DNA from: Bradyrhizobium hereditatis
GTDB lineage: Bacteria > Pseudomonadota > Alphaproteobacteria > Rhizobiales > Xanthobacteraceae
Direction: 5' to 3'
DNA length: 64,000 nucleotides
NCBI RefSeq assembly: GCF_020329435.1
Contig: NZ_JAGKJK010000002.1
Location: 186,001 to 250,000, forward strand
The notes under the pieces were generated by a model. That model saw nothing but the letters and a program-made list of their open reading frames with translations, was not told where the DNA came from and ran no database searches. Position numbers and translations under genes: made by a program. Of the stretch, positions 1 to 10,323 are shown in pieces. Within the stretch, counting starts at the first letter, position 1, and every line of letters starts with the position of its first letter.

Positions 1-518
1 TCCTTGATCGACATCGACACCGTCACTTCGCCGGCACTCTCCTCCACGACGTTAAAGTTCCATGGCTTCAGCCAAGCCCTGCCATGCTCGGGATCCGGGA
101 ACGTCGGGAAGATGCCGCCATACACCATTAGCCAGTCATAGTAGAAATTGCCGGCGTCAATCCCGTAAGGCACGCCTACTTCCGTGCGGTACAGTTGTTC
201 GTGGCCAGTCGGCTTGTAGATGATGGAAAGAATGCGCCCGCCAAATTCGGGGACGAGCGTCACCTTCAGATAGCGATTCTCCAGCACGTAAGTCTTGAAC
301 GCGCGATCGACGATGGTCTTCTTGTCGAGCGATCCGCTGACGAACCCGTTCTCCGCAGTGGTCGCGTATTTGACGGTGCTCCACGTAATCGTCGACTCGC
401 TGAGAGATACTCCGCTGTCGGACGCTGCTGCATCTACGACGGTATTGAGTGTCAAGGCCACCGAGAGCAAGCTAAATGCAAAACGAAATTGAATGCGTGA
501 GGGAGCATGAGTTGCCAT
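1..518 (-). CDS. Secreted DUF5107-like protein, 3' end outside window
   Basis: An open frame of about 172 codons runs without a stop from an ATG at 518 down to the left window edge, so only the N-terminal part is visible. It starts MATHAPSRIQF and continues with a hydrophobic stretch (about residues 11-32, ending DAAAS) that looks like a signal peptide. The mature part has a beta-rich pattern with GGRILSIIYKPTGHEQLY and, further on, NFYYDWLMVYGGIFPTFPDP, which resembles the DUF5107 family of secreted proteins with a carbohydrate-mutarotase-like beta-sandwich fold. Substrate unknown. It lies downstream of murD where ftsW would be expected in this cluster order. Family assignment is from memory of motif style; existence of the gene is much surer than its function. 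Confidence 0.7.
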   Translation of the reverse strand, partial: MATHAPSRIQFRFAFSLLSVALTLNTVVDAAASDSGVSLSESTITWSTVKYATTAENGFVSGSLDKKTIVDRAFKTYVLENRYLKVTLVPEFGGRILSIIYKPTGHEQLYRTEVGVPYGIDAGNFYYDWLMVYGGIFPTFPDPEHGRAWLKPWNFNVVEESAGEVTVSMSIK

Positions 519-598
519 TTGCGACGCCCTCGAAATGAACGGGTGTAGGATGGGTAGCGCGCTGCGCGCCGCGGATTTCAAAATTTGAGGTGCTCCGC

Positions 599-1094
599 TC
601 ATCCAAGCGGAAGCAATCCCCTTGAGAGACGCACCTCAGGCACGTCGGAAACCTGGTCCCGCGCCGCGCGGAGCAAATCCTGATCGGCCTTTAGAGGAAG
701 CGTGGGGTCCCTCTGGTAGTTCTTTGCAAAGGCCCCCAATGCCTTCCAGCGAAACGCCCGCCGTGAGCATTGCAGCAATATCGCGATAGTCCTTGGCTTC
801 GGCGCGATCCAGAATCGCCTTCTTGGTGGCGAGCAGGTCTTCCAGAGAAGCAACCAGCAGCACCTGATCCCTCGTGCAAAGCGGATCGTTGATCCTGTCC
901 AGCGTGAGTCCACCGAAGAACGATATCTTGACGGGCCCGGATGGCATCGGCACACCCATAACAAGGGTGTTCTTGGCAACAGCGGTGCCACCGTACAGCA
1001 CGAACCCCAAGCCGGGTGCCGGCGCCAGTTGGGGCCAGATCTCCTTCTGGGCGGGTGGAAGGATTTCTATCCGTGGATCAAGCTGATCCGGCAT
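599..1094 (-). pseudogene. Decayed AbiEii-type nucleotidyltransferase (toxin family) gene
   Basis: The first frame (from ATG at 1094) carries a typical AbiEii/AbiGii start, with FVLYGGTAVA at about residues 32-41, then jumps directly to SGPVKISFFGG and DLLATKKAILDRAEAKDYRDIAAML. In intact members GGTAVAL is followed by a segment with the nucleotidyltransferase signature (an xDFDFF-like aspartate pair) and about 40-60 further residues; these are missing, so an internal deletion removed the catalytic centre. After about residue 125 the match shifts to another frame (KADQDLLRAARDQVSDVP) that closes at 599, indicating a second, frameshift lesion. Intact relatives are type IV toxin-like nucleotidyltransferases. 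The gene overlaps the upstream partner by 17 bases. No active product is expected. Confidence 0.65.
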
Positions 1095-1404
1095 CGAACG
1101 ACCTCACAGGAACAGCGTCGGGTATCCGGCGGCCGGTGGCCCGCATCAGGCGGCCGCGCCAGAACTCCCATGACCGTTCGTCAATCCATCCGGGCTCGGC
1201 ACGCAGCATGACATCAGCAAGAAGGTCGTGGCCGAGCAATTGCTCGAACCTCCGCACTTCGTCGAACCCGGCCATGCTCATCGCCTGGGCAAGAATTCTA
1301 ACGTCCGAGCGGGGCTGCGAACCGACGGGCTCCCACCAGAAGAACTTCCGCTCCAACTCAGACAAGAAGTCCTGGGGAAGGCTGCGACTGGGTGAAATTT
1401 CCAT
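1078..1404 (-). CDS. Small hypothetical protein paired with AbiEii-like pseudogene
   Basis: A 108-residue frame starting MEISPSRSLPQDF. It is soluble, mixed charge, with an aromatic-rich N-terminus (KFFWWEP) and a conserved-looking core RSWEFWRGRLMRATGRRIP. It has no signal peptide or membrane segment. Its 3' end overlaps the start of the AbiEii-like pseudogene by 17 bases, a translational-coupling arrangement typical of two-gene toxin-antitoxin or Abi pairs, so it may be the cognate partner; this is inference from position. It lies 86 bases downstream of the murD stop on the same strand and may be read through from the dcw operon. I do not recognise a named domain. Confidence 0.6.
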   Translation of the reverse strand: MEISPSRSLPQDFLSELERKFFWWEPVGSQPRSDVRILAQAMSMAGFDEVRRFEQLLGHDLLADVMLRAEPGWIDERSWEFWRGRLMRATGRRIPDAVPVRSFDAGSA

Positions 1405-1490
1405 GCCGCAAACTTAGCACGAAGGCACTGGCTGGGCCAGCAGCGGCGCACATACGTGCGGCTTCCCCGACGGATCACAAATAGATGCCC

Positions 1491-2891
1491 TCACACCACC
1501 GGCTTCACGCCGGGCATCGCCGTCACGAGATCGCGGAACGCAGCGCCGCGGATTTCGAAATTGCGGTACTGGTCGAACGAGGCGCAGGCCGGCGACAGTA
1601 GCACCACGGGATCGACGATCCCGGAGGCTTCAGCATCGCGCGCGGCGTTCGCTACGGCAACATCGAGCGTCTCGGAAATTTCATGCGGCACGCGCTCGCC
1701 GAGCGTGCCGGCGAATTCCTGCGCGGCCTCGCCGATCAGATAGGCTTTGCGGATACGCGGGAAATATTCGCTGAGGCTGGTGATGCCGCCCTGCTTCGGC
1801 TTGCCGCCGGCGATCCAGAAGATGTCGGCAAAGGACGACAGCGCATGCGCGGCGGCATCCGCATTGGTGCCCTTGGAATCATTGACGAACAGCACGTTGC
1901 CGCGGCGGCCGACCTGCTCCATGCGGTGCGCGAGCCCTGGAAAACTGCGTAGGCCGTTTTGCAAGGTTTCGGCGGATATACCCATCGCGAGCGCGCAGGC
2001 CGCTGCACAGGCTGCGTTCTGTGCATTATGTAGACCGCGCAGCGAGCCGATGCCGCCAAGTCTTGCGACTTCGTTGCGCGCGCCGCCCGCGGCCTGAACG
2101 ATGATTTCGCGCTCGACATAGATCCCATCCGGCAGCGGATTCCTCACTGATATCCGCACCACGCGTTTTCCCGCCCGATCGAGCCGGTCGGCGATGTTGC
2201 GGGACCAGATGTCGTCGACGCCGACGATCGAGGTGCCCTGCGGCTGCACGCCGGCGACCAAGCGAGCCTTCACGGCGGCATAGTTTTCCAGCGTGCCGTG
2301 GCGATCGATATGGTCTTCGCTGACGTTGAGGAGAATGCCGACCGACGGATCCAGCGACGGCGCAAGGTCGATCTGGTAGGACGACATTTCCACGACATGC
2401 ACACGTCCCATCCGCGGCGGCTCCAGCGAGAGAATCGCAGTGCCGATATTGCCGCCCATCTGGGTGTCGTAACCGGCAACCTTCATCAGATGCGCGATCA
2501 GGGCCGTGGTGGTCGACTTGCCATTGGTGCCGGTGATGGCGACGAACGGCGCGTCCGGCGCGTGACGACGGCGCTCGCGGCAGAACAATTCGATGTCGCC
2601 GATCACCTCAACTCCGGCCTGCCGCGCCATCAGCACCGACCAGTGCGGCGCCGGATGCGTCAGCGGCGCGCCGGGGGTGAGGATCAGCGCGGAAAAATTC
2701 GACCACGAGACCGTGCGCAGATCGGCCGTGGTGAAGCCGGCTTGTGCCGCCTTGGTGAGATTGTCGGCGTTGTCATCGCCCGCGATCACCTCGGCACCGC
2801 CGGCCTTCAGCGCCTGGCAGCTTGCAAGGCCCGAACCGCCAAGGCCGAAGACAGCGACCGTCTTGCCGGCGAAGGAAGTGACGGGGATCAT
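1491..2891 (-). CDS. murD: UDP-N-acetylmuramoyl-L-alanine--D-glutamate ligase
   Basis: A 466-residue cytoplasmic Mur ligase that adds D-glutamate to UDP-MurNAc-L-Ala with ATP. The N-terminal Rossmann-like domain shows [13 protein letters not shown] (residues 12-24), the central ATPase has the Mur P-loop GTNGKSTT (121-128), and the C-terminal domain has the [17 protein letters not shown] signature. Length and motifs are normal for MurD, so it should be functional. It sits after mraY in the canonical rsmH-ftsL-ftsI-murE-murF-mraY-murD order, separated from mraY by 132 bases that contain a palindromic repeat. Downstream the expected ftsW is replaced by accessory genes. Confidence 0.97.
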   Translation of the reverse strand: MIPVTSFAGKTVAVFGLGGSGLASCQALKAGGAEVIAGDDNADNLTKAAQAGFTTADLRTVSWSNFSALILTPGAPLTHPAPHWSVLMARQAGVEVIGDIELFCRERRRHAPDAPFVAITGTNGKSTTTALIAHLMKVAGYDTQMGGNIGTAILSLEPPRMGRVHVVEMSSYQIDLAPSLDPSVGILLNVSEDHIDRHGTLENYAAVKARLVAGVQPQGTSIVGVDDIWSRNIADRLDRAGKRVVRISVRNPLPDGIYVEREIIVQAAGGARNEVARLGGIGSLRGLHNAQNAACAAACALAMGISAETLQNGLRSFPGLAHRMEQVGRRGNVLFVNDSKGTNADAAAHALSSFADIFWIAGGKPKQGGITSLSEYFPRIRKAYLIGEAAQEFAGTLGERVPHEISETLDVAVANAARDAEASGIVDPVVLLSPACASFDQYRNFEIRGAAFRDLVTAMPGVKPVV

Positions 2892-2903
2892 ACTGCCTCC
2901 ACG

Positions 2904-3002
2904 GTCATTCCGGGGCGATGCGTCAGCATCGAACTCTGGTGCGCAACGCGCACCTGAGAATCTCGAGATTCCGGGTTCGTGCTTCGCACGCCCCGGAATG
3001 AC
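2904..3002. repeat. Inverted repeat, GTCATTCCGGGG family
   Basis: About 99 bases with outer arms GTCATTCCGGGGC and GCCCCGGAATGAC and an internal palindrome AATCTCGAGATT. Two similar elements lie at 17578-17657 and 54679-54773. This copy lies inside the dcw operon between mraY and murD, where the transcript would form a hairpin. It is a REP-like intergenic element rather than a coding sequence. Confidence 0.8.
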
Positions 3003-3023
3003 AGCCGTAGAATTGCATGATGA

Positions 3024-4130
3024 TCACCGCAGCTTCAGCGTGGAGAGGCCGGCCAGCGCCAGCATCACCGAGATGATCCAGAACCGGATCACGATCTGCG
3101 GCTCCGTCCAACCCTTCTGCTCGAAATGATGATGCAGCGGCGCCATCCGGAACACGCGCTTGCCCGTCAGCTTGAACGAGGTCACCTGCACGATCACGGA
3201 GACGGCCTCCAGCACGAACAGGCCGCCGATCACCGCGAGCACGATCTCGTGCTTCACTGCCACCGCCGTCGCACCAAGCATGCCGCCCAGCGCGAGCGAG
3301 CCGGTATCGCCCATGAAGATCGAGGCCGGCGGCGCATTGAACCAGAGGAAACCTAGCCCTGCCCCGAGCACCGCGCCACAGAGCACCGCGAGCTCACCGG
3401 TGCCGGCGACATATCGGATCTGCAGATAGTCGGAAAACACCGCGTTGCCGGTCAGGTATGAGATCATGCCAAAACTCGCGGCGGCAATCATGACCGGCAC
3501 GATGGCAAGGCCGTCGAGACCATCGGTCAGGTTCACCGCATTGCCGGCGCCGACGATGACGAACGCGCCGAAGATCACGAAGAACCAGCCGAAATTGATC
3601 ACCACGTCCTTGAAGAAAGGAATCGCCAGCGACGTCGAAGTCGCATCGCGGCCGAGCCGCACCAGGGCGTAGCAGGCCGCGAGCGCAATGACCGCTTCGA
3701 TCAAGAGCCGCAGCTTGCCGGCGAAGCCGCTGTGGCTCTGCTTCGTCACCTTCAGATAATCGTCATAGAATCCGACGAAGCCGAAGCCGAGCGTCACCGC
3801 CAGCACGATCCAGACGTAAGGGTTGACCGGATTGGCCCAGAGCAGTGTCGCGACCACGACGCCCGACAGGATCATCAGCCCACCCATCGTCGGCGTGCCC
3901 TTCTTGGAGATCAAATGCGATTGCGGGCCGTCGGTGCGGATCGGCTGGCCCTTCCCCTGCCGCAAGCGCAGGTGATCGATGATCCAGGGGCCGAACAGGA
4001 ACACGAACAGCGCGCCCGTCACCATGGCGCCGCCGGTGCGGAACGTGATGTAGCGAAACACGTTGAGCACGCCGCGGAAGATGCCAAAACCGGGAACGGT
4101 GTTGGAAAGCTCGATTAGCCAGTAAAACAT
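3024..4130 (-). CDS. mraY: Phospho-N-acetylmuramoyl-pentapeptide-transferase
   Basis: A 368-residue polytopic membrane protein (about ten hydrophobic segments) that transfers phospho-MurNAc-pentapeptide to undecaprenyl phosphate, forming lipid I. The diagnostic motifs are present: KKGTPTMGG (77-85), the metal-binding pair in FYDDYLK (121-127), [25 protein letters not shown], and MAPLHHHFE near the C-terminus. Length matches the family. The gene is 165 bases downstream of murF, a wider gap than elsewhere in the cluster; that gap holds no obvious gene or promoter. Confidence 0.98.
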   Translation of the reverse strand: MFYWLIELSNTVPGFGIFRGVLNVFRYITFRTGGAMVTGALFVFLFGPWIIDHLRLRQGKGQPIRTDGPQSHLISKKGTPTMGGLMILSGVVVATLLWANPVNPYVWIVLAVTLGFGFVGFYDDYLKVTKQSHSGFAGKLRLLIEAVIALAACYALVRLGRDATSTSLAIPFFKDVVINFGWFFVIFGAFVIVGAGNAVNLTDGLDGLAIVPVMIAAASFGMISYLTGNAVFSDYLQIRYVAGTGELAVLCGAVLGAGLGFLWFNAPPASIFMGDTGSLALGGMLGATAVAVKHEIVLAVIGGLFVLEAVSVIVQVTSFKLTGKRVFRMAPLHHHFEQKGWTEPQIVIRFWIISVMLALAGLSTLKLR

Positions 4131-4295
4131 TCAAAAGGCCCTATCACGCGGCTTGGTTGCGCCGTCTTTGGCGGGAAGCGCTTTGGCAACGCCTTGATAA
4201 TCGTTTTCATCCTCAAACCAAGCAAATCTTGGTCATGCCTGGGGTATTGACGAATCACGTCTCGCGAGAACGGCGGGCCGCCTGATACGGCCATT

Positions 4296-5678
4296 CTACG
4301 CCTTTGCCTGCAGGGCGGCCAGCAGGCGGGGCACAAACTTGTTCACCCAGAACATCTTTTTGCTGCCCTTGACCACCACCACGTCCCCGTCCCGCAGCAT
4401 TGCGGCGATTTTCCGGGGATCGAGTGTAACGGGGTCTTCATGCCAGCCGAGCGCCTGCTCCGGCGGCACGAGATCGTAGAGATGACGCATCAGCGGGCCG
4501 ACGCAGTAGACGCCGTCGATATCAGGCAGGTCTTTCGCGAGCTTCACGTGATAGGAGGGCGCGTCAGCGCCCAATTCCAGCATGTCGCCGAGAATGGCAA
4601 TGCGCCGGCCTGACTTCACCGGCCGCGCCCTAAGGCTGCCGAGCGCTGCCACCATGCTGGCAGGGTTGCCGTTGAAGCTGTCGTCGATCACGGTGATGCC
4701 GCCAGCCGCATGCTCCACGCCACGGCCGGTCATGATGCCTACATGGCTCAGTTCCTTGGCCAGCGCCGCAGGATCGAGACCCGCGGCGTGAATCGACGCC
4801 AGTGCGGCCAGCGCGTTCTGCAGGCGATGCGGCGCGCCCGGCGTCAGGCTGAATTGGATCTGGCTGCTGTTCACCTGCGCGGCAACGTTCCAGCTCTCGC
4901 CCTCGGCCGCATGGCTCAGTTCCCGCACCTCGGCTCCCTCACCGAAGCGGACGACCTTGCCGCTCCATTCCGGCGCCGCGACATCGTCGGGCAATACCAG
5001 CACGCCATCGTCAGGCAGGCCTTGCGCGATGCTCACCTTCTCGCGCCGGATCGCTTCCAGGCTGCCGAGCTTTTCCAGATGCACCGGCTGCACATTCACG
5101 ACCAGCGCGACCGTCGGCTTTGTCAGTTCGCTGAGCCTCGCGATCTCGCCGGTCTGGTTCATGCCCATCTCGACGACCCATACGCTCGCACTCGGGCTGG
5201 CATTGCACAGCGTCAGCGGCACGCCCCAGAAATTGTTGAAGCTGCTCGGGCTCGCATCGGCATTCGGGTAAGCAGCGAGGAATTCCTTGGTGCTGGTCTT
5301 GCCGGCGCTGCCGGTCAGCCCGATCACCGGACCGGAGAACCGGGCGCGCGCGGCGCGCGCAAGGCCCCACAGGCCATCGATCAGCGTGTCCTTGACCACC
5401 AGTTGTGGAACGCTCACGCCGGCAATTGGATGCGGAACGATCATCGCCACCGCGCCGGCGGCCTCCGCCTTGTCAGCGAACTCCCAGCCATCGCGCGCGC
5501 TGGCGAAACTCGAAATGAACCCGCCGCTCGGCGTGCCGCTCAACGCCACGAACAGGCTGCCCGGCTTCACCAGGCGGCTGTCCTGCGTGACGAAATCGAT
5601 CGGCGTGTCGGGAAAGTCGCTCGAGAGCCTCAGCGCACGCGCGACTTCGGCAATCGTCCACAATGCGGTCGCGCTCAT
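4296..5678 (-). CDS. murF: UDP-N-acetylmuramoyl-tripeptide--D-alanyl-D-alanine ligase
   Basis: A 460-residue Mur ligase that joins D-Ala-D-Ala to UDP-MurNAc-tripeptide. The N-terminal domain carries TQDSRLVKPGSLFVAL (31-46), the ATP site is GSAGKTSTKE (123-132), followed by FNNFWGVPLTL and VVEMGMNQTGEI, and the C-terminal domain has DDSFNGNPASM. The segment between the P-loop and FNNFWG is short, giving a slightly compact ATPase domain, but all key motifs are present. The start codon overlaps the murE stop by 4 bases (ATGA), so translation is probably coupled. Confidence 0.97.
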   Translation of the reverse strand: MSATALWTIAEVARALRLSSDFPDTPIDFVTQDSRLVKPGSLFVALSGTPSGGFISSFASARDGWEFADKAEAAGAVAMIVPHPIAGVSVPQLVVKDTLIDGLWGLARAARARFSGPVIGLTGSAGKTSTKEFLAAYPNADASPSSFNNFWGVPLTLCNASPSASVWVVEMGMNQTGEIARLSELTKPTVALVVNVQPVHLEKLGSLEAIRREKVSIAQGLPDDGVLVLPDDVAAPEWSGKVVRFGEGAEVRELSHAAEGESWNVAAQVNSSQIQFSLTPGAPHRLQNALAALASIHAAGLDPAALAKELSHVGIMTGRGVEHAAGGITVIDDSFNGNPASMVAALGSLRARPVKSGRRIAILGDMLELGADAPSYHVKLAKDLPDIDGVYCVGPLMRHLYDLVPPEQALGWHEDPVTLDPRKIAAMLRDGDVVVVKGSKKMFWVNKFVPRLLAALQAKA

Positions 5679-7132
5679 TTCACCCTCGCTGCCAGCGTGG
5701 CCGCCACCGCCTCGTGATCGCTGAACGGCAACACCTTGTCGCCGACGATCTGCCCGGTCTCGTGCCCCTTGCCGGCGATCAGCAGCGCATCGCCAGGCTG
5801 CAGCGCCGCGATCCCCTGCCGGATCGCTTCAGTGCGATCGCCGATGTCGGTTGCGCCCTTTGCCGCGGCCAGAATGGCGACGCGGATCGCGGCCGGATCT
5901 TCGCTGCGCGGATTGTCGTCGGTGACAATGACCTGATCGGCATTCTCGGCCGCGATCGCGCCCATGATCGGGCGCTTGCCTGCATCGCGGTCGCCGCCGG
6001 CGCCGAAGATGACGACGAGCTTGCGCTTGGCGTAGGGCCGCAGCGCCTGCAGCGCCTTGGCCAGAGCGTCGGGCTTGTGGGCATAATCGACGAAGATCGG
6101 CGCGCCATTATATTCGCCGACCCGCTCCAGCCGCCCTTTGGCGCCTTCGAGATGTTCGAGCGCGGCGAAGACGGCGTCAGCCTCGCTGCCGGTGCCGATC
6201 GCAAGCCCTGCGGCAACGAGGGAATTCTCGATCTGGAACTCGCCGACCAGCGGCAGCTTGACCGTGTAGTTGCGTCCGCGCGTCTCCAGCGCAAGGTTCT
6301 GCGCAAATCCTTCGACGCTGGCACCGACCAGACGAATGCCTTCGGCGTCGCCATCCGCATTGCGGCCGACGTCGATGATGCGCAAGCCTCTCGCGCGCGC
6401 AGCGTCGATCACCTGCGGCGAGCACGCGTGATCGGCCGAGATCACCGCTGCGCCGCCGGGCGGGACCAGATCGCGAAATAGCCGCAGCTTGGCCGCAAGG
6501 TAATGCGCCTCATCCGGATGGTAATCCATGTGGTCGCGCGAGAGATTGGTGAAACCGCCGGCCACAATGCGTACGCCGTCCAGGCGGAACTGGTCGAGCC
6601 CGTGCGAGGATGCTTCGAACGCGAGATGCGTGACGCCGTCGCCGGTGATTTCGTCGAGCTGCTTATGCAGCGCGATCGGATCCGGGGTCGTCAGCGAGCC
6701 ATAGACCGTGCGTTTTTGCGAAACGAGACCGATGGTGCCGATGCTGGCGGAGGTGTGGCCGAGCCGTTCCCAGATCTGGCGCGTAAACGCGGCCACCGAT
6801 GTCTTGCCGCTGGTGCCGGTCACGGCCGCGATAGTCGTGGGCTGGCGCGGATAGAAGCGCGCCGCCGCCAGCGCCAGCGCGCGGCGCGGGTTTGGCGTGA
6901 CGACGAAGGGCACGCGATGGCCGGGCGACGCCCGGTCGCCAGCTACCGCAACCGCACCCGCATCGATCGCGGCATCGATGAAGCGGGAACCGTCCGTCTT
7001 GGAGCCGGAGAGCGCGAAGAATAGATCGCCCGACTTCACCGCCCGGCTGTCGAAACTGAGGCCTTTCACATCCACAGCCTCCGCCTGCGGCTCGATCGCC
7101 ACATCGTCGCTGAAGAGTTCGCGAAGTTTCAT
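5675..7132 (-). CDS. murE: UDP-MurNAc-L-Ala-D-Glu--meso-diaminopimelate ligase
   Basis: A 485-residue cytoplasmic Mur ligase. The N-terminal domain has [14 protein letters not shown] (28-41), the ATP-binding loop is GTSGKTS (about 105-111), and the C-terminal domain carries DNPRSEDP. The DNPR tetrad is the known specificity signature for meso-diaminopimelate rather than lysine, as expected for a Gram-negative wall. It follows ftsI by about 50 bases and overlaps murF by 4 bases, so it sits in the middle of a single transcription unit. Confidence 0.97.
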   Translation of the reverse strand: MKLRELFSDDVAIEPQAEAVDVKGLSFDSRAVKSGDLFFALSGSKTDGSRFIDAAIDAGAVAVAGDRASPGHRVPFVVTPNPRRALALAAARFYPRQPTTIAAVTGTSGKTSVAAFTRQIWERLGHTSASIGTIGLVSQKRTVYGSLTTPDPIALHKQLDEITGDGVTHLAFEASSHGLDQFRLDGVRIVAGGFTNLSRDHMDYHPDEAHYLAAKLRLFRDLVPPGGAAVISADHACSPQVIDAARARGLRIIDVGRNADGDAEGIRLVGASVEGFAQNLALETRGRNYTVKLPLVGEFQIENSLVAAGLAIGTGSEADAVFAALEHLEGAKGRLERVGEYNGAPIFVDYAHKPDALAKALQALRPYAKRKLVVIFGAGGDRDAGKRPIMGAIAAENADQVIVTDDNPRSEDPAAIRVAILAAAKGATDIGDRTEAIRQGIAALQPGDALLIAGKGHETGQIVGDKVLPFSDHEAVAATLAARVK

Positions 7133-7184
7133 CTTGCTCCAGTCCGGCCCGGCGCGCAGCTCGGCGCGCGCGTGATCCTACGCC

Positions 7185-8936
7185 TTACTGGGTTGTCCTC
7201 GATGCCGCAAGAATAAGGCGCTCGGACGGCGGCAGGTCGAAGCGGGGTTCGATGCCGAGCAGCGGCCCGATGCGGGCGATCACCTTGCCGCCGGTCGGCA
7301 CCGCGTTCCAACCCGAGGTGATGAAGCCATGGGTTTCCGGCAGCGCCTTTGGCTCATCCAGCATGACCAGGAGCTGATATTGCGGATTGTCGGCCGGGAT
7401 GATCGCCGTAAAGGAGTTGAGCACCTGCTTCTTGGAATAGCGGCCGTTGACCACCTTTTCCGAAGTGCCGGTCTTGCCGCCGATATAATAGCCCTTCACG
7501 TCGGCCTTCTTGGCGGTTCCGACCTCGGCGTTCAACCGCATCAGATAACGCATCTTCTCCGACGTTTCGGTTCGCAGCACCTTCTTGGCGATCGCCCTCG
7601 CCTCCTCTTCCGAGCGCTTGAGGAAGGTCGGGGGGATCAGGTAGCCGCCATTGATGCAGGCGTTGATGCCCATCACCGCCTGCAGCGGCGCCACCGCGAT
7701 GCCGTGGCCGAAGGACGCCGTGATGGTGTTGAGCTCGGTCCAGCGCTTCGGCACGATTGGGGAAGCGCTTTCCGGCAGTTCGGTGCGCAGCCGGTCCATC
7801 TGGCCGAGCTTCTTCAGGAACGCCTTGTGCGCCTCGACACCTTGCGACAGCGCGATCTTGGCCGCGCCGACGTTGGAGGAGAAGGTGAACACTTCCGCCA
7901 GCGTGATGTTGCGGCCGACCGGATGGGTATCGTGAATCGTGAACTTGCCGAAGCGCAATGCGCCGCGCCCGTCATAGAGCGTGTTGAGATTGGCCTTGCC
8001 GGAATCCAGCGCCATCGCCAGCGTCAGCGCCTTGAAGGTCGAGCCCATCTCGAACACGCCTGTGGTCAGGCGGTTGATACGGTCGGGGTCGTGCGCCTCC
8101 TTCGGATTGTTCGGATCGAAATCGGGCAGCGACACCAGCGCCACGATCTCGCCGGTGCGGACGTTGGAGACGAGGCCGGAAGCCGCCTTGGCCTTGTATT
8201 TTTCCTTCGCCTTCAACAATTCGTCGCGCAGCGCGTGCTCGACGCGGAGGTCGATCGACAGTTCCACCGGCTTCTGCAGCCGGTCGGTGGCAAAGCCCGC
8301 ACGGTGCAGATCGGCCAGACCATTATTGTCCAGCCATTTCTCCATCCCGGCGATGCCCTGGTTGTCGATATTGACGAGGCCGATGAGATGCGCGACGGCA
8401 GCGCCGGTCGGATAGACGCGCTTGTTCTCGCGCAGGAAGCCGATGCCGGGAATGCCGAGCTTGTGGATGTCATGCTGCTGCTTCGGCGTGATCTCGCGCT
8501 TCAGCCAGACAAAACCCTTGCGCGACGACAGGCGCGTGCGCGCCTCCGCCGTGTCGAGGTCGGGCAGCGCGGCGGTCAGAAGTTCGATAGCCTCGTCCTT
8601 GTCGATGATGCGGCGCGGTTCGCCGAACAGGCTCGGCGCCTTGACGTCGGTCGCCAGCACCTCGCCGTTGCGGTCGACGATATCGGGCCGCGCGGTCGCG
8701 ATCGCGTCCTGCGAGGCGGTGCGGCGCGCACCATGGCTGTCGGCGCCGACCGCGAACATGACAAGACGTCCGGCAAGCACCGCATAGATCGCCGCAAACA
8801 GCAGGATCGCTAGTCCCACGCGCGCCCGCGCCTTGGCGATGCGGTCGACGTTGCGCCCGTAGAGCAGGCTGCGGATCAGACGCTGCCGCCACGGTTCCGC
8901 ACGCCTTCTGGTGTTGGCAAGCGCCTGGCCGGTCAT
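7185..8936 (-). CDS. ftsI: Division-specific transpeptidase, penicillin-binding protein 3
   Basis: A 583-residue class B penicillin-binding protein that cross-links septal peptidoglycan. It has a short cytoplasmic arginine-rich N-terminus, a membrane anchor at about residues 40-62, a pedestal domain, and a periplasmic transpeptidase domain with the three active-site motifs STFK (299-302), SSN (353-355) and KTG (488-490). I chose the ATG at 8936 because it overlaps the ftsL stop by 4 bases and begins [12 protein letters not shown] like relatives; the frame is open further upstream but that part is the ftsL shadow. Confidence 0.97.
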   Translation of the reverse strand: MTGQALANTRRRAEPWRQRLIRSLLYGRNVDRIAKARARVGLAILLFAAIYAVLAGRLVMFAVGADSHGARRTASQDAIATARPDIVDRNGEVLATDVKAPSLFGEPRRIIDKDEAIELLTAALPDLDTAEARTRLSSRKGFVWLKREITPKQQHDIHKLGIPGIGFLRENKRVYPTGAAVAHLIGLVNIDNQGIAGMEKWLDNNGLADLHRAGFATDRLQKPVELSIDLRVEHALRDELLKAKEKYKAKAASGLVSNVRTGEIVALVSLPDFDPNNPKEAHDPDRINRLTTGVFEMGSTFKALTLAMALDSGKANLNTLYDGRGALRFGKFTIHDTHPVGRNITLAEVFTFSSNVGAAKIALSQGVEAHKAFLKKLGQMDRLRTELPESASPIVPKRWTELNTITASFGHGIAVAPLQAVMGINACINGGYLIPPTFLKRSEEEARAIAKKVLRTETSEKMRYLMRLNAEVGTAKKADVKGYYIGGKTGTSEKVVNGRYSKKQVLNSFTAIIPADNPQYQLLVMLDEPKALPETHGFITSGWNAVPTGGKVIARIGPLLGIEPRFDLPPSERLILAASRTTQ

Positions 8937-9325
8937 TGCTGGTCTCCCGGCTGGGGCACCGACCCGGTCGTGGCTGGCGCCTCGGCGGCGGCCTCGATGG
9001 TATTGATCATGGCGCCGATCGGATCGGGCGCGCCGGGCCGCGCAAACGCCGGCGGCCGCTCCGGCAAATTCTTCAACTGGTCGTACTGCGTGGCGACGAG
9101 CGGTTGCAGTTTGAGATGCCGTTCGGTGAGCCCCTGCAGCCTGAGCGGCGCATCGAGCTTGGCCCATTCGGCCCGTAGCGCCGCGATCGCGTCGCGCTGC
9201 TCGCGGATCTCGGCATTGAGCCGCAGCACGCGCTCGACGCGCGAGGTCGATTCCATCTTGATCCGGTAGACATAGGCCGCCGCGAATACCAGCACACCGA
9301 TGACGAGGCAGTGGATGATCCGCAT
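8933..9325 (-). CDS. ftsL: Cell division protein FtsL-like
   Basis: A 130-residue bitopic membrane protein. A hydrophobic segment spans about residues 5-21, followed by a heptad-like, charged coiled coil (about 27-65, RVERVLRLNAEIREQRDAI) and a low-complexity tail rich in Ala, Pro and Gly. This architecture, and the position between rsmH and ftsI, identify it as FtsL, which recruits and regulates FtsW-FtsI at the septum. Sequence conservation of FtsL is low, so position is the main evidence. It starts 2 bases after the rsmH stop. Confidence 0.9.
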   Translation of the reverse strand: MRIIHCLVIGVLVFAAAYVYRIKMESTSRVERVLRLNAEIREQRDAIAALRAEWAKLDAPLRLQGLTERHLKLQPLVATQYDQLKNLPERPPAFARPGAPDPIGAMINTIEAAAEAPATTGSVPQPGDQQ

Positions 9326-9327
9326 GA

Positions 9328-10323
9328 TCAGCCTCCCCTCATCACGTCGGCAAGGACGGGCCAGGCCGGCAGCCGACCTGCGGCATGCGCCGGCGCGGCC
9401 GTGCGCTCGGCCGCGCGCAGTTTGGCGGAGCGTGCGCGCGGATTGGCCGATATCTCGGCTTCACTCGGCGTGATCGGACGCTTGGTCAGGATCTGAAAAC
9501 TCGGCGCGGCCTGCGCGACTTCCGGCAGGTGGCGCGAGCCGCCGCCGGTCTTGCCGCGCGCGTTGAAGAAATCCTTGACGATGCGGTCTTCCAGCGAATG
9601 GAACGACACCACCACCAGCCGCCCGCCGGGCCTCAGCACGCGCTCGGCCGCCGTCAGCGCCAGATGCAGTTCATCGAGCTCGGCGTTGACGAAGATTCTC
9701 AAGCCCTGGAACGTGCGCGTCGCCGGATGAATCTCATTGGGCTTGGAGCGCACGACCCTGGCGACGATATCGGCCAGCGCCTGCGTCGTCGTGATCGGCG
9801 CCTCTTTCCGCGCAGCCACGATGGCGCGCGCGACGGCGCGGGAATGCCGCTCTTCGCCGAAGATATAGATGATGCTGGCAAGATCGGCCTCGGAGGCTTT
9901 TGCCACGACATCCGCCGCGGTCGGGCCAGTATGGCCCATCCGCATGTCGAGCGGGCCACCCAGTCGGAATGAAAAGCCCCGTTCGGCCTGATCGAGCTGC
10001 ATCGAGGAGACGCCGACGTCCATCACGACGCCGTCCACCGCCGTTTCGCCCTGCGCCGCGCAGACCTCCGCAAGATTGGAGAAACGGTCCTCGACCAAGG
10101 TCAGCCGCCCCTCCGACTGGTCGACCAGGTCGAACCCGCCGGCAATGGCCGACCGGTCACGATCGATGCCGATCACCCGGGTTCCCGCGAGCGCGAGGAT
10201 CGCGCGGCTGTAACCGCCGGCGCCAAACGTCGCGTCGACATAAACGCCGCCGTCTTTGGGATTGAGCATCTCGACCGCCTCGCGGCCGAGCACCGAGATA
10301 TGGCGCGACGCAGCCGGGCTCAT
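9328..10323 (-). CDS. rsmH: 16S rRNA (cytosine(1402)-N(4))-methyltransferase
   Basis: A 331-residue SAM-dependent methyltransferase that modifies C1402 of 16S rRNA. It begins [20 protein letters not shown], with the SAM-binding motif [14 protein letters not shown] (about 30-43), the family helix [13 protein letters not shown], and the C-terminal [13 protein letters not shown]. The ATG at 10323 is preceded by a good GGAGG ribosome site; a longer frame upstream lacks family similarity. It is the first gene of the dcw operon here: mraZ, which often precedes it, is not found in the 465 bases upstream. Confidence 0.97.
   Translation of the reverse strand: MSPAASRHISVLGREAVEMLNPKDGGVYVDATFGAGGYSRAILALAGTRVIGIDRDRSAIAGGFDLVDQSEGRLTLVEDRFSNLAEVCAAQGETAVDGVVMDVGVSSMQLDQAERGFSFRLGGPLDMRMGHTGPTAADVVAKASEADLASIIYIFGEERHSRAVARAIVAARKEAPITTTQALADIVARVVRSKPNEIHPATRTFQGLRIFVNAELDELHLALTAAERVLRPGGRLVVVSFHSLEDRIVKDFFNARGKTGGGSRHLPEVAQAAPSFQILTKRPITPSEAEISANPRARSAKLRAAERTAAPAHAAGRLPAWPVLADVMRGG

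Noticed and set aside
8937..9167. N-terminal extension of ftsI by 77 codons
   Set aside because: The extra part is the ftsL gene in another frame; ATG at 8936 overlaps the ftsL stop and starts like relatives.
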